DNA of 9,711 bases from M3007 sp046299435. GTDB lineage: Bacteria > Bacteroidota > Bacteroidia > Chitinophagales > Saprospiraceae. The DNA is taken from the NCBI GenBank assembly GCA_046299435.1, contig JBKBIC010000186.1, forward strand, positions 1 through 9,711, read 5' to 3'. Every line of letters starts with the position of its first letter. Within the stretch, counting starts at the first letter, position 1. The notes beneath the pieces were generated by a model. The model was given only the letters and a program-made list of their open reading frames with translations. It ran no database searches and was not told the origin of the DNA. The translations under genes and the position numbers were made by a program. Below, piece after piece: positions 1-6,249 of the stretch.

Positions 1-663
1 GGGTTCCGCTTCGGATATGTCGTTCAGCAGTGAGAGCGTGCGCCCGTCGGTCGTGAAATTGGTGCTTGTCTGGTAAGTGTAGTCCACGACCGGGTTGCCG
101 TTCACTACCCTGCTGACCAGAGTTTCGTGCGAAAGTTGGAAGGCGAAATAACGGCCTTTCGTCGGCAAGTATTTGAGCCTCAACGTGATAGGCACCCGCA
201 GGGCGAATGTCCCGTCGGGCAGTTGCACGGTGCGGGTGTTGGCCGCGTCCATTTCTATGGGCAACAAACCGACGTAGCGCGGTATCGAGCTGGTCGCATC
301 CACCAGCGCGTTATCGGCCTCCGGGACGCGCACGGTAAGGGTGTAAGTGACACCAGCCTGCGCCGTGTCGCGGCTCACCCAGAGGAAACGGTCTTGCTCG
401 GAGTCGTACTTATAGCGGAGGCGGTTCCAGAATTCGCCCTTCACCGAGAGCGTCGCGTCGGCTTCGGTCACGGGCACAAAATCCTGCCCACTGAAAACCG
501 ACTGGCTGCGCGAAAGCTCCATCTGGAAGAGTTCGCCCGGCTTGAAATAGCACACGACCACCGTTTTAGGGTCTTCTTCGGGCAGTTCAATGGTAGTCTC
601 GCGGGCACAGCGGACAACCAAGAGCAGCAATAAAGGCAGCAGTTTCAGGTAATTGGTTCGCAT
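1..663 (-). CDS. DUF4249 domain-containing lipoprotein, 3'-truncated by window edge
   Basis: The reading frame opens at ATG 663-661 and stays open to base 1, giving 221 residues of an incomplete protein. The N-terminus is MRTNYLKLLP followed by a Leu/Val-rich stretch and Cys19, so it looks like a type II (lipoprotein) signal. After it come the acidic 'ELPEEDPKTVVV' segment, 'FQMELSRSQSVFSG' and 'VTEADATLSVKG'. This order (Cys, I-x-L-P-E/D, beta strand, 'LSR/T' strand, 'V..A.a.v.v') matches the DUF4249 family of Bacteroidota envelope lipoproteins, which have no established biochemical function and often lie near TonB-dependent receptors. The residue before the Cys is Arg (VVRC), which is not a canonical lipobox, so lipidation is uncertain. 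A TAnnTTTG element lies 31 bases upstream of the start. The family call is from pattern recognition; reading frame and start are well supported. Confidence 0.72.
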   Translation of the reverse strand, partial: MRTNYLKLLPLLLLLVVRCARETTIELPEEDPKTVVVCYFKPGELFQMELSRSQSVFSGQDFVPVTEADATLSVKGEFWNRLRYKYDSEQDRFLWVSRDTAQAGVTYTLTVRVPEADNALVDATSSIPRYVGLLPIEMDAANTRTVQLPDGTFALRVPITLRLKYLPTKGRYFAFQLSHETLVSRVVNGNPVVDYTYQTSTNFTTDGRTLSLLNDISEAEP

Positions 664-694
664 GGATTTTTCAAGCGGGCGCGGCGGCGCGGCT

Positions 695-702
695 CAAAAG
701 TA
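695..702 (-). promoter_or_regulatory. Putative Bacteroidota -7 element (TACTTTTG) for the DUF4249 gene
   Basis: The minus strand reads TACTTTTG here, an exact fit to the Bacteroidota -7 consensus TAnnTTTG, 31 bases upstream of the ATG at 663. I see no convincing TTG/TTTG -33 partner at the usual ~19-21 nt spacing, so this is a candidate only. Confidence 0.4.
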
Positions 703-738
703 CGTTGTTGGGCAGGCCATTCCGCAGGCCGACCGAGA

Positions 739-770
739 TGGGACACGATTTGGGACAGGATTGGGCGATT
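739..770. repeat. Short 12-nt tandem pair in the DUF4249-PAP2 spacer
   Basis: TGGGACACGATT (739-750) is followed directly by TGGGACAGGATT (751-762, one mismatch) and then by a shortened GGGCGATT (763-770). It lies in the 151-bp spacer between the PAP2 stop and the DUF4249 start. No inverted partner is present. It is seen in sequence; function is unknown. Confidence 0.5.
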
Positions 771-814
771 TTTTGGGCGAAGGAGTACCCGCCACAGCAA
801 CTCAAACGGGCGGC

Positions 815-1486
815 TCACCCCTTTGGCAAATCCCTGTGCAGCAGGCTTTTATCCAAAAAATCGAGGTTTTGGAACCAAGCCATGCGGCTGATTTGCAAGG
901 CCAATAAACTCACCCCCAGCCCGACCGCCGCCCCAGCCAGCACATCCACCAGAAAATGCTGCACCAAAAAAATGCGCGACACGGCCACCAACACCGCCGT
1001 GTACGCCGTCAGCAAGCCCAGCCAAGCGAGGCGGCGCGGCAGCAGCATGGTCACGACGCTGAACAGCGCGAAGGCCGCCATCGTGTGGCCCGACGGGAAA
1101 CTCGTGCGCCCGCTGGCCAGTTCGACGGCGGGCACAAGCACCAATTGGTCGCGCATTTGCCGCTGTTCAAACCAGGTGATGGGCCGGTCGTGGCCGATTT
1201 GGTCTTTCAGGACGTATGAGATGGGCATCACCAAAAGCCCCGTCAGGGCAATCAGCATGGCGAAGCGGTAACGCACGAAAAACGCGCCCACGCCGAGCAC
1301 CACATACGCCCATGCCTCGCCCAAAAGCGTGCAAAAACGGAAGAACGAGTTGAGCGGCTCGGTGCGTAACTCATTGAAAAACAAGATGTCGTGCCCATGC
1401 GGCACCCACGTGGCAAGCGCAAACCCCGCCACGAAGAACAACAGGACGGAGATGCTGAAAAACGGGTTTTCCCAAAAATGTTTCAC
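815..1486 (-). CDS. PAP2-family membrane phosphatase
   Basis: This encodes a 223-residue polytopic membrane protein with the complete phosphatidic-acid-phosphatase type 2 signature: K94-x6-R101-P102 (KDQIGHDRP), P131-S-G-H134 (PSGH), and S170-R-x5-H177-x3-D181 (SRIFLVQHFLVD). H134 and H177 would be the catalytic pair. Hydrophobic segments lie near residues 11-28, 60-70, 76-93, 136-150, 157-170 and 180-198. The family dephosphorylates lipid phosphates such as phosphatidate or undecaprenyl diphosphate at the membrane; the substrate cannot be read from sequence. The start is GTG (1486-1484), which overlaps the TGA of the upstream permease gene as GTGA, so the two genes are probably translationally coupled. 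Pairing with an LPS-transport permease fits a lipid-carrier or lipid A-related role, but that is inference. Confidence 0.9.
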   Translation of the reverse strand: MKHFWENPFFSISVLLFFVAGFALATWVPHGHDILFFNELRTEPLNSFFRFCTLLGEAWAYVVLGVGAFFVRYRFAMLIALTGLLVMPISYVLKDQIGHDRPITWFEQRQMRDQLVLVPAVELASGRTSFPSGHTMAAFALFSVVTMLLPRRLAWLGLLTAYTAVLVAVSRIFLVQHFLVDVLAGAAVGLGVSLLALQISRMAWFQNLDFLDKSLLHRDLPKG

Positions 1487-3105
1487 TTGTCGGTTGGTGC
1501 GATTTGAGGGTTGTCTTTTTTCGCAAAACGCTGGCGCAGCCAGTTTGTTAAACGGTCAATGCGGTCGGTGTTGAACATCTGCGCGTCGTTCATGGCGCGG
1601 CGCGTGAGGAACGTCCCGATGGGCACGAGTACCAGACACGGCATCATGGCCGCCCAAAACGGCGACATGATGTACGATTCGGCCAGTTTGCGGCAGGTGA
1701 TGGTCAGCACGATGAACACCACGAAAAAAATGATGCTCACCAAAATCGGGTACCCGAACCCGCCTTTGCGGATAATCGCGCCCATCGGGGCACCGACGAA
1801 CAGAAAAATGAAGCAAACGAGCGCGAAACTGTATTTCGTGAACAGCTCGTAGCCCGTTTTCACAGCCTCCAAATTGCGGTTGGCGAGCGTGATTTTGCGG
1901 CTCTCGACGTTGGTCAAATAGCCCCGGATGCGGTTCAAACCCTCCGTGACCATGCGGCCTCGGTCTTCCGGGCGGAAGGTTTCGAGGAAACTCGTGTAGG
2001 ACTCGAGCGGCTGGGTCAAGTCTTGTTTGGGCAGGTTGGGTTGCTGTTGGGTGTTGGGTTTGGGCGTTGGCTTTGCGGCGGCGGGCGGCGTTTTGGCCGT
2101 CAATCGCCGGGGCGTGGGCGAAGCGGGCTGCGGGTTTTGGGTGGCTACCGTCGGACTGATTTTCACCTGCGCGGAGTCGGGTTTCGGGGCGGGTTTCGGG
2201 GCGGGCTTGGGGCGCACGGCGAGCAGCAGCTCATCGGCAATGGCGATTTTCCCGGACTCAACGACATTGTATAGCGAGTCCATGTTTTGTCGCAACTGCT
2301 TCATTGTCAACATGGAACGCTGCGTGGCAAAACGGTCTTCGTCGGTGCGGTTCATCTCAAATTCTTTCAGGTCCCACACTTTCGTCCATGACCGGAAGTT
2401 CGTCCGCACGAACGGGTATTTCTGTTTTTGCTGCTGGCCGCTGGGCGTGGGTTCTTGGTACTGCGTGCCGCGAAAAAGGTTCATCACGAAAAAACGCTTG
2501 TCGGCGGTGGTAAACATCTGGCCGCTGTCGGCCAAAATCTGGTTGAATTTCAGGCGGCCCGTGCCCGTTTGGTCGTCAATCAACACACCCGAAATGGTCT
2601 CGCCGTCGGCTTGTTTGTCCTCGATTCGGATGACGAATTGGCGAAAATCCTCGTTGAAAACGCCCTCTTCGAGCGTGAGCGCGGGCTTTTGTTTGCGGAT
2701 GTCGTAGAGGCGCGACTTGAATTTGAGGTTGGCAATCGGAATCAAAAAATCGGAGCAGAAATAGGAGAAAAATGCCACGCCTGCCGCCGCAAAAACGAGC
2801 GAGCGCATGACCCGCAGCAGCGAAATACCGGCACTTTTCATGCTCGAAAGCTCGTAGCGTTCGGCCAAATTGCCCATGACCATGACCGAGGCGATGAGCA
2901 TGGCGATGGGCAAAGCCATCGGGAAAGTGGCGACCGAGAGGTAGCCGATGAGCTCCAACATGATGAAAATGCTCACGCCTTTGCCCGCGATTTCGTCAAT
3001 GTAAAGCCACAAAAACTGCATGATGAGCACGAACAATGCGATGCCAAACGACACGAAAAACGGGCCGATGAAACTGGTAATCAGCAGTTTATCTATCTTT
3101 TTCAT
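1483..3105 (-). CDS. LptF/LptG family permease (YjgP/YjgQ)
   Basis: The 540-residue protein has the LptF/LptG layout: three N-terminal membrane segments (about 11-35, 52-76, 101-121), a large periplasmic region, and three C-terminal segments (about 425-443, 452-471, 482-500). The conserved 'NLAERYELSSMKSAGIS' segment (79-95) matches the cytoplasmic coupling region that contacts the LptB ATPase in this family. The family extracts LPS from the inner membrane and passes it to the periplasmic bridge. I cannot say whether this is the F or G paralogue. An unusual Pro/Ala/Lys/Gln-rich low-complexity insertion occupies about residues 299-361, just before the segment leading to the second membrane half, making the protein longer than the ~360-residue enterobacterial homologues. 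Start is ATG 3105-3103. The stop overlaps the GTG start of the PAP2 gene. Confidence 0.9.
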   Translation of the reverse strand: MKKIDKLLITSFIGPFFVSFGIALFVLIMQFLWLYIDEIAGKGVSIFIMLELIGYLSVATFPMALPIAMLIASVMVMGNLAERYELSSMKSAGISLLRVMRSLVFAAAGVAFFSYFCSDFLIPIANLKFKSRLYDIRKQKPALTLEEGVFNEDFRQFVIRIEDKQADGETISGVLIDDQTGTGRLKFNQILADSGQMFTTADKRFFVMNLFRGTQYQEPTPSGQQQKQKYPFVRTNFRSWTKVWDLKEFEMNRTDEDRFATQRSMLTMKQLRQNMDSLYNVVESGKIAIADELLLAVRPKPAPKPAPKPDSAQVKISPTVATQNPQPASPTPRRLTAKTPPAAAKPTPKPNTQQQPNLPKQDLTQPLESYTSFLETFRPEDRGRMVTEGLNRIRGYLTNVESRKITLANRNLEAVKTGYELFTKYSFALVCFIFLFVGAPMGAIIRKGGFGYPILVSIIFFVVFIVLTITCRKLAESYIMSPFWAAMMPCLVLVPIGTFLTRRAMNDAQMFNTDRIDRLTNWLRQRFAKKDNPQIAPTDK

Positions 3106-3130
3106 GGATTCTGGAACTTCCCGATTGAGT

Positions 3131-3254
3131 AGGATTGAACGCGGATGAAACGGATTGGAAGGTTTTTTTAATAATTGTCAGTGGTGAACGGTTAGTTGTT
3201 AGTTTGAAAAATCCGTTCAAATCTGTTCAATCCGCTTCATCCGTGTTCAATCCT
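3131..3254. repeat. Inverted repeat A (GGATT family) between rpe and lptF/G
   Basis: Left arm 3131-3157 and right arm 3228-3254 are inverted copies with 25 of 27 positions identical. The arms are made of iterated units of 9-11 nt; the right side reads as four near-copies of ATCCGTTCAA in a row (3211-3250). The 70-nt centre contains a different short tandem, GTTAGTT twice (3191-3204), preceded in phase by GTGAACG. The right arm ends 15 bases after the rpe stop codon and the left arm begins 25 bases before the permease start, so the element fills the spacer. It resembles element B (6243-6394) in unit sequence and in the run of T at the loop side. It could form an RNA hairpin. Confidence 0.85.
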
Positions 3255-3269
3255 GCCAAAACGGGTTCG

Positions 3270-3941
3270 TCAATATTGGAACACCGCTTCAAACGCTTTC
3301 ATCTGCGAAATCGTGGCGAGCGGGTCTTTCGCGCCGAACACGCTGCTGCCGGCCACCAACACATCGGCCCCGGCTTGGAGCAGGCTCTCGGCGTTTTGGA
3401 GGCCCACGCCGCCGTCAATTTCGATGAGGACGTTGGCATTGCGGGTGTCAATCAACTCGCGCAATTGGCGCACTTTCGGCAGGGTGCGGTAGATGAATTT
3501 TTGCCCGCCAAAACCGGGGTTGACCGACATAATGCACACTAAATCAATGTCTTCGATGATGTCTTCCAAAACCGAGACGGGCGTGGACGGGTTCAGGGCC
3601 ACGCCCGCCAGCGCGCCCGTTTCGCGGATTTGATGCACCGTGCGGTGCAGGTGCGGGCAGGCTTCGGCATGGACGGTGATGACGTGCGCCCCGGCGCGGC
3701 GGAATTGCTCGATGTATTTTTCCGGCTCGACAATCATCAAATGCACGTCGAGCGGCTTGCGGGCGAGGCGTTGCATGGCCTCGATGACGAACGGCCCGAA
3801 TGTGATGTTCGGCACGAAACGCCCGTCCATCACGTCGAGGTGAAACCAGTCGGCCTCGCTGCGGTTGACCATTTCAAAATCGTCGGCCAAGCGGGTGAAG
3901 TCGGCGGCGAGCACGGAAGGGGCGATGAGATGTTTTTTCAC
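3270..3941 (-). CDS. rpe: Ribulose-phosphate 3-epimerase
   Basis: The enzyme interconverts D-ribulose 5-phosphate and D-xylulose 5-phosphate in the cytosolic pentose phosphate pathway. With the chosen GTG start the protein has 223 residues, the usual family length, and begins MKKHLIAPSVLAADF. Family motifs are complete: 'HLDVMDGRFVPNITFG' (H34, catalytic D36), 'DVHLMI' (H67), 'MSVNPGFGGQKF' (138-149), 'EIDGGV' (catalytic D176), and the phosphate-binding 'VAGSSVFG' (196-203). An ATG at 3995-3993 would add 18 residues (MAHLVSSVVNYLRSKNPD) that are atypical for the family. The promoter-like TACCTTCG at 3965-3958 also lies downstream of that ATG, so I prefer GTG 3941-3939. The stop is followed at once by inverted repeat A. 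Confidence 0.93.
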   Translation of the reverse strand: MKKHLIAPSVLAADFTRLADDFEMVNRSEADWFHLDVMDGRFVPNITFGPFVIEAMQRLARKPLDVHLMIVEPEKYIEQFRRAGAHVITVHAEACPHLHRTVHQIRETGALAGVALNPSTPVSVLEDIIEDIDLVCIMSVNPGFGGQKFIYRTLPKVRQLRELIDTRNANVLIEIDGGVGLQNAESLLQAGADVLVAGSSVFGAKDPLATISQMKAFEAVFQY

Positions 3942-3957
3942 GTCTGGATTTTTGCTG

Positions 3958-3965
3958 CGAAGGTA
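3958..3965 (-). promoter_or_regulatory. Weak candidate -7 element for rpe (TACCTTCG)
   Basis: The minus strand reads TACCTTCG, one base off the Bacteroidota TAnnTTTG -7 consensus, 16 bases upstream of the preferred GTG start of rpe. No clear -33 element is visible. It is mainly useful as support for the shorter start. Confidence 0.25.
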
Positions 3966-4012
3966 GTTCACCACAGAGGACACGAGGTGGGCCAAAGTGG
4001 TTTCGTTGCGTT

Positions 4013-4219
4013 TCAGCGCAGCAACACGACTGCCGCCGCTGCCAGCAGGAGCAGCAAAATCGCCAGTGCGACCGCGCCCAACTGCAAAAAACGGATGCGC
4101 CGCCGCTTGCGGGCGGTGCGCTTTTCGAGCCGCGACTCGAGCTTTTGCCAGACCTTTTCGGAGGGCCGCTCTTCGAGTTTCGACTCGTTTTCCCGGAAAA
4201 AATCGAACAAATCAGGCAT
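4013..4219 (-). CDS. Small single-pass membrane protein downstream of ECF sigma factor (possible anti-sigma partner)
   Basis: A 68-residue protein starting at ATG 4219-4217 (MPDLFDFFRENESKLEERPS). Residues 1-40 are charged and include 'PSEKVWQKLESRLEKR', with an expected amphipathic helix. Residues 46-66 form one membrane helix (QLGAVALAILLLLLAAAAVV), preceded by a run of Arg/Lys that predicts the N-terminus in the cytoplasm. It follows the sigma factor gene on the same strand with 68 bases between them, nearly all taken up by inverted repeat C. Small proteins of this shape, with a cytoplasmic helix plus one membrane span, commonly follow ECF sigma genes in Bacteroidota. An anti-sigma role is inference; no zinc-binding anti-sigma motif is present. 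The frame is open further upstream to an ATG at 4291, but those codons lie in the repeat and the sigma gene, so I reject that start. Confidence 0.68.
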   Translation of the reverse strand: MPDLFDFFRENESKLEERPSEKVWQKLESRLEKRTARKRRRIRFLQLGAVALAILLLLLAAAAVVLLR

Positions 4220-4229
4220 AATATGCGAG

Positions 4230-4304
4230 TGATGAATGATAAGTGATGAATGATGAATGATGTGTGTGGCGAGGTGTTCATCATTCATCACTTATCATTC
4301 ATCA
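4230..4304. repeat. Inverted repeat C, heptad TGATGAA family, in sigma factor/membrane protein spacer
   Basis: Left arm 4230-4257 and right arm 4277-4304 are perfect 28-nt inverted copies around a 19-nt centre. Each arm is exactly four 7-nt units: TGATGAA, TGATAAG, TGATGAA, TGATGAA (plus strand for the left arm, minus strand for the right). A fifth partial unit TGATGTG follows the left arm. The right arm overlaps the sigma factor stop codon and its last four codons. Transcripts in either direction could fold into a 28-bp stem. A degenerate relative lies at 7483-7534. Confidence 0.9.
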
Positions 4305-4821
4305 TTCTATTAACCAGGTTTTTGAGTTTTTCCCGCGCCAGAATCAACTGCGATTTGCTGGTGTTGATGCTGATGCCGAGTTGCTCGGCGATTTCGTGGT
4401 GTTTGAAGCCTTCGAGGACGTACAGGTTGAACACCGTGCGGTAGCCGTTGGGCAGTTGGTCGAGCAGCTCCAAAATTTCGCGGGCGGAGATGTCGGCCTC
4501 GATGTTGAAACTGTCTGGCTGGTCGGGGATTTGAAATTCGTCGCCGGGGAACACCAGCGGTTGGGTTTTGCGGAGCAACATAAGTGCCTCGTTCACAACG
4601 ATTTTTCGGACCCAGCCCTCGAAACTGCCCGCGAACTGATAGCTGTGCAAATTGGTCAGAGCCTTGAAAAGGCCGTTGACCAAAGCCTCCTCCGCGTCCT
4701 CGCGCTTCCGCAAATACCGGCGGCACACCGAAAACATGAGCGGCGAATACCGTTCGTAAAACACCTTTTGGGCGGTGCGTTCGCCGGCGAGGCAGCGTTC
4801 GATGAGGTCGCGTTCGGCCAT
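4288..4821 (-). CDS. ECF-type RNA polymerase sigma-70 factor
   Basis: The 177-residue protein starts MAERDLIERCLAGERTAQKVFYERY (ATG 4821-4819). Region 2 covers roughly residues 15-85, with 'RYLRKREDAEEALVNGLFKALTNL' in the core-binding/-10 recognition region and 'FEGWVRKIVVNEALMLLRK'. Region 4 covers roughly 120-172, with 'LPNGYRTVFNLYVLEGFKHHEIAEQLGISINTSKSQLILAREKLKNLV', the helix-turn-helix that binds the -35 region. The length and the absence of region 3 fit the ECF group; its regulon cannot be told. The frame is open upstream to an ATG at 4938, but those 39 residues are encoded by inverted repeat D and are not family-like, so I reject the longer start. The last residues (MMNDK) and stop lie in the arm of inverted repeat C. 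Co-transcription with the following 68-residue membrane protein is likely. Confidence 0.92.
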   Translation of the reverse strand: MAERDLIERCLAGERTAQKVFYERYSPLMFSVCRRYLRKREDAEEALVNGLFKALTNLHSYQFAGSFEGWVRKIVVNEALMLLRKTQPLVFPGDEFQIPDQPDSFNIEADISAREILELLDQLPNGYRTVFNLYVLEGFKHHEIAEQLGISINTSKSQLILAREKLKNLVNRMMNDK

Positions 4822-4824
4822 GAA

Positions 4825-4892
4825 GTAGGACGGACTTTCCAGTCCGTTGGGAAATTGAATGTTCAGGAGACGGACTGGAAAGTCCGCCCTAC
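4825..4892. repeat. Inverted repeat D (GGACTTTCCAGTCC family) at the divergent point
   Basis: Left arm 4825-4847 and right arm 4870-4892 are inverted copies with 22 of 23 positions identical, around a 22-nt centre. Each arm is itself a palindrome (CGGACT-TTCC-AGTCCG), so the DNA or RNA can fold either as two small hairpins or as one long stem. It starts 4 bases upstream of the sigma factor ATG, in the 195-bp spacer between divergently transcribed sigma factor and lysA genes. It would be in the sigma factor 5' leader if the promoter lies further upstream. Unlike elements A, B, C and E it shows no obvious 7- or 10-nt periodicity. Confidence 0.85.
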
Positions 4893-4960
4893 GGCCAAAG
4901 ATGCCGCAAGCCTGCGGTTTTGGCGTTTGGCCTGTCAAAAATTTTCCTTGCCGAAACTTC

Positions 4961-4968
4961 TACCTTTG
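4961..4968 (+). promoter_or_regulatory. Putative Bacteroidota -7 element (TACCTTTG) for lysA
   Basis: TACCTTTG is an exact match to the Bacteroidota -7 consensus TAnnTTTG, 48 bases before the proposed TTG start of lysA and downstream of inverted repeat D. A TTTG at 4926-4929 is too far away (31 nt) for a standard -33 box, and a TTG at 4948-4950 is too close, so the -33 element is not resolved. Confidence 0.5.
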
Positions 4969-5016
4969 CCCGCCCCAAATCATCGAATCAACGCATCAAC
5001 AAATCACCGCCCAAAA

Positions 5017-6249
5017 TTGGAACTTCAAAACGGCAAATACTCGCTCGGCGGCGTTGACCCGCTCGAACTATGCCGCCAGCACGGCACACCATTATATGTG
5101 TATGACGCGGCCACCATGCGCCGCCAATGGGAACGCATCACGGGCGCGTTCGCCGCTTGGCCCAAAACGCGGTTCAATTACGCCTGCAAAGCCCTGACCA
5201 ATCAGGCAGTGCTGCGGCTCTTCAAAAACTGGGGCGCGGGCTTGGATTGCGTGTCCTTGCAGGAAATCCAGCTTGGGCTGCGGGCGGGTTTTTCGCCGTC
5301 GGACATCTTGTTCACGCCCAATTTCGCGTCCGCCGAAGAGATGAGCGAGGCCGCCACGCTCGGCGTGAAAATCAACATTGATGCCATCCCGATGCTCGAA
5401 AACTGGGGCCTGCACCACCCGGACGTGCCGGTTTGCATCCGAATCAACCCGCATTTGATGGGCGGCGGCAACGAAAAAATCTCCGTCGGGCACATTGATT
5501 CCAAGTTCGGCATCAGCATCCACCAGCTGCCGCACGCGCTGCGAGTCATTGAAAATCAGAAACTTAGGATTGAAGGGCTGCACATGCACACGGGTTCGGA
5601 CATCTCGGACGTGGACGTGTTCCTGCGCGGCGCGGAGATTCTGTTCGAGGCCGCCCGCAAATTCCCCGACCTCGAATACATTGACCTCGGCAGCGGCTTC
5701 AAAGTGCCGTACAAACCCGACGACATCGAAACCGACATCGAAGAGCTGGGCGAAAAACTGAGCAAACGCTTCGCCGAGTTCTGCCAAGATTATGGCCGCC
5801 AACTGACGCTCATGTTCGAGCCGGGCAAGTTTTTGGTGAGCGAGGCGGGCTATCTTTTTGCCCAATGCACGCTCGTCAAACAGACCACTTCAACGAGCTT
5901 CGTAGGCCTGAACACGGGTCTGAACCACCTCATCCGGCCCATGTTTTACGGCTCGTACCACAAAATCGTGAACGTGACGGAGCCGACTTTCAAGCCGCGC
6001 ATTTACAACGTGGTCGGCAACATCTGCGAGACGGACACTTTCGGCGTGGACAGGCGCATTTCGGAGGTAGTCGAGGGCGATGTGCTGTGCTTTTTCAACG
6101 CCGGTGCCTACGGCTGGATGATGTCGTCGAACTACAACTCGCGGCCCCGCCCGGCGGAAGTGCTGGTCTTGGACGGCAAGGCGCACCTGATTCGGCGGCG
6201 CGAGACCTTGGAGGATTTGTTGCGAAATCAGGTGGAGATTGTGGAATAA
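5017..6249 (+). CDS. lysA: Diaminopimelate decarboxylase
   Basis: This PLP enzyme converts meso-diaminopimelate to L-lysine, the last step of lysine synthesis, in the cytosol. Numbered from the TTG start there are 410 residues. Visible fold-type III decarboxylase motifs are 'FNYACKALTN' with the PLP lysine K58, 'GLHMHTGSDISD' (H191, G193, S194), 'YIDLGSGFKVPY', 'MFEPGKFLVSEAGYL', 'GNICETDTFG' with the active-site cysteine C337, and 'FFNAGAYGWMMSSNYNSRPRPAEVLV' near the C-terminus. The frame is open back to an ATG at 4264, but that stretch lies antisense to the sigma factor and is not protein-like. No in-frame ATG or GTG exists between the promoter-like TACCTTTG (4961) and the conserved start of the protein, so TTG 5017-5019 (LELQNGKYSLGG) is the best start. 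The last codons and TAA lie in the left arm of inverted repeat B. Confidence 0.93.
   Translation: MELQNGKYSLGGVDPLELCRQHGTPLYVYDAATMRRQWERITGAFAAWPKTRFNYACKALTNQAVLRLFKNWGAGLDCVSLQEIQLGLRAGFSPSDILFTPNFASAEEMSEAATLGVKINIDAIPMLENWGLHHPDVPVCIRINPHLMGGGNEKISVGHIDSKFGISIHQLPHALRVIENQKLRIEGLHMHTGSDISDVDVFLRGAEILFEAARKFPDLEYIDLGSGFKVPYKPDDIETDIEELGEKLSKRFAEFCQDYGRQLTLMFEPGKFLVSEAGYLFAQCTLVKQTTSTSFVGLNTGLNHLIRPMFYGSYHKIVNVTEPTFKPRIYNVVGNICETDTFGVDRRISEVVEGDVLCFFNAGAYGWMMSSNYNSRPRPAEVLVLDGKAHLIRRRETLEDLLRNQVEIVE

Noticed and set aside
127..633. Plus-strand ORF of 168 codons across the left edge
   Set aside because: It is the antisense shadow of the DUF4249 lipoprotein, whose frame has a signal sequence and family features.
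770..814. Rho-independent terminator after the PAP2 gene
   Set aside because: Only a roughly 5-bp GC stem (CCGCC/GGCGG) with a long loop and no adjacent U tract on the minus strand is visible; too weak to call.
2428..3132. Plus-strand ORF of 234 codons over the LptF/G gene
   Set aside because: It is antisense to a strongly supported membrane protein gene, and its start and composition are not gene-like.
4220..4291. 24-residue N-terminal extension of the small membrane protein (MMNDEHLATHIIHH...)
   Set aside because: It is translation of the TGATGAA heptad repeat and overlaps the sigma factor end; His/Ile repeats there reflect the DNA repeat only.
4822..4938. 39-residue N-terminal extension of the sigma factor
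   Set aside because: These codons are inverted repeat D plus spacer; the ECF family pattern begins at MAERDLIERCL.
4264..5016. Long N-terminal extension of the lysA frame giving a 661-residue protein
   Set aside because: It runs antisense through the well-supported sigma factor gene and both flanking repeats, is not protein-like, and precedes the conserved lysA start; it is open by chance in GC-rich sequence.
4822..5016. Replication origin at the strand-switch point
   Set aside because: No DnaA-box cluster or AT-rich unwinding region is seen; a single divergent gene pair explains the strand change.
5092..5865. Minus-strand ORF of 257 codons inside lysA
   Set aside because: It mirrors the lysA codon pattern; lysA motifs are complete on the other strand and no family features are seen in this frame.
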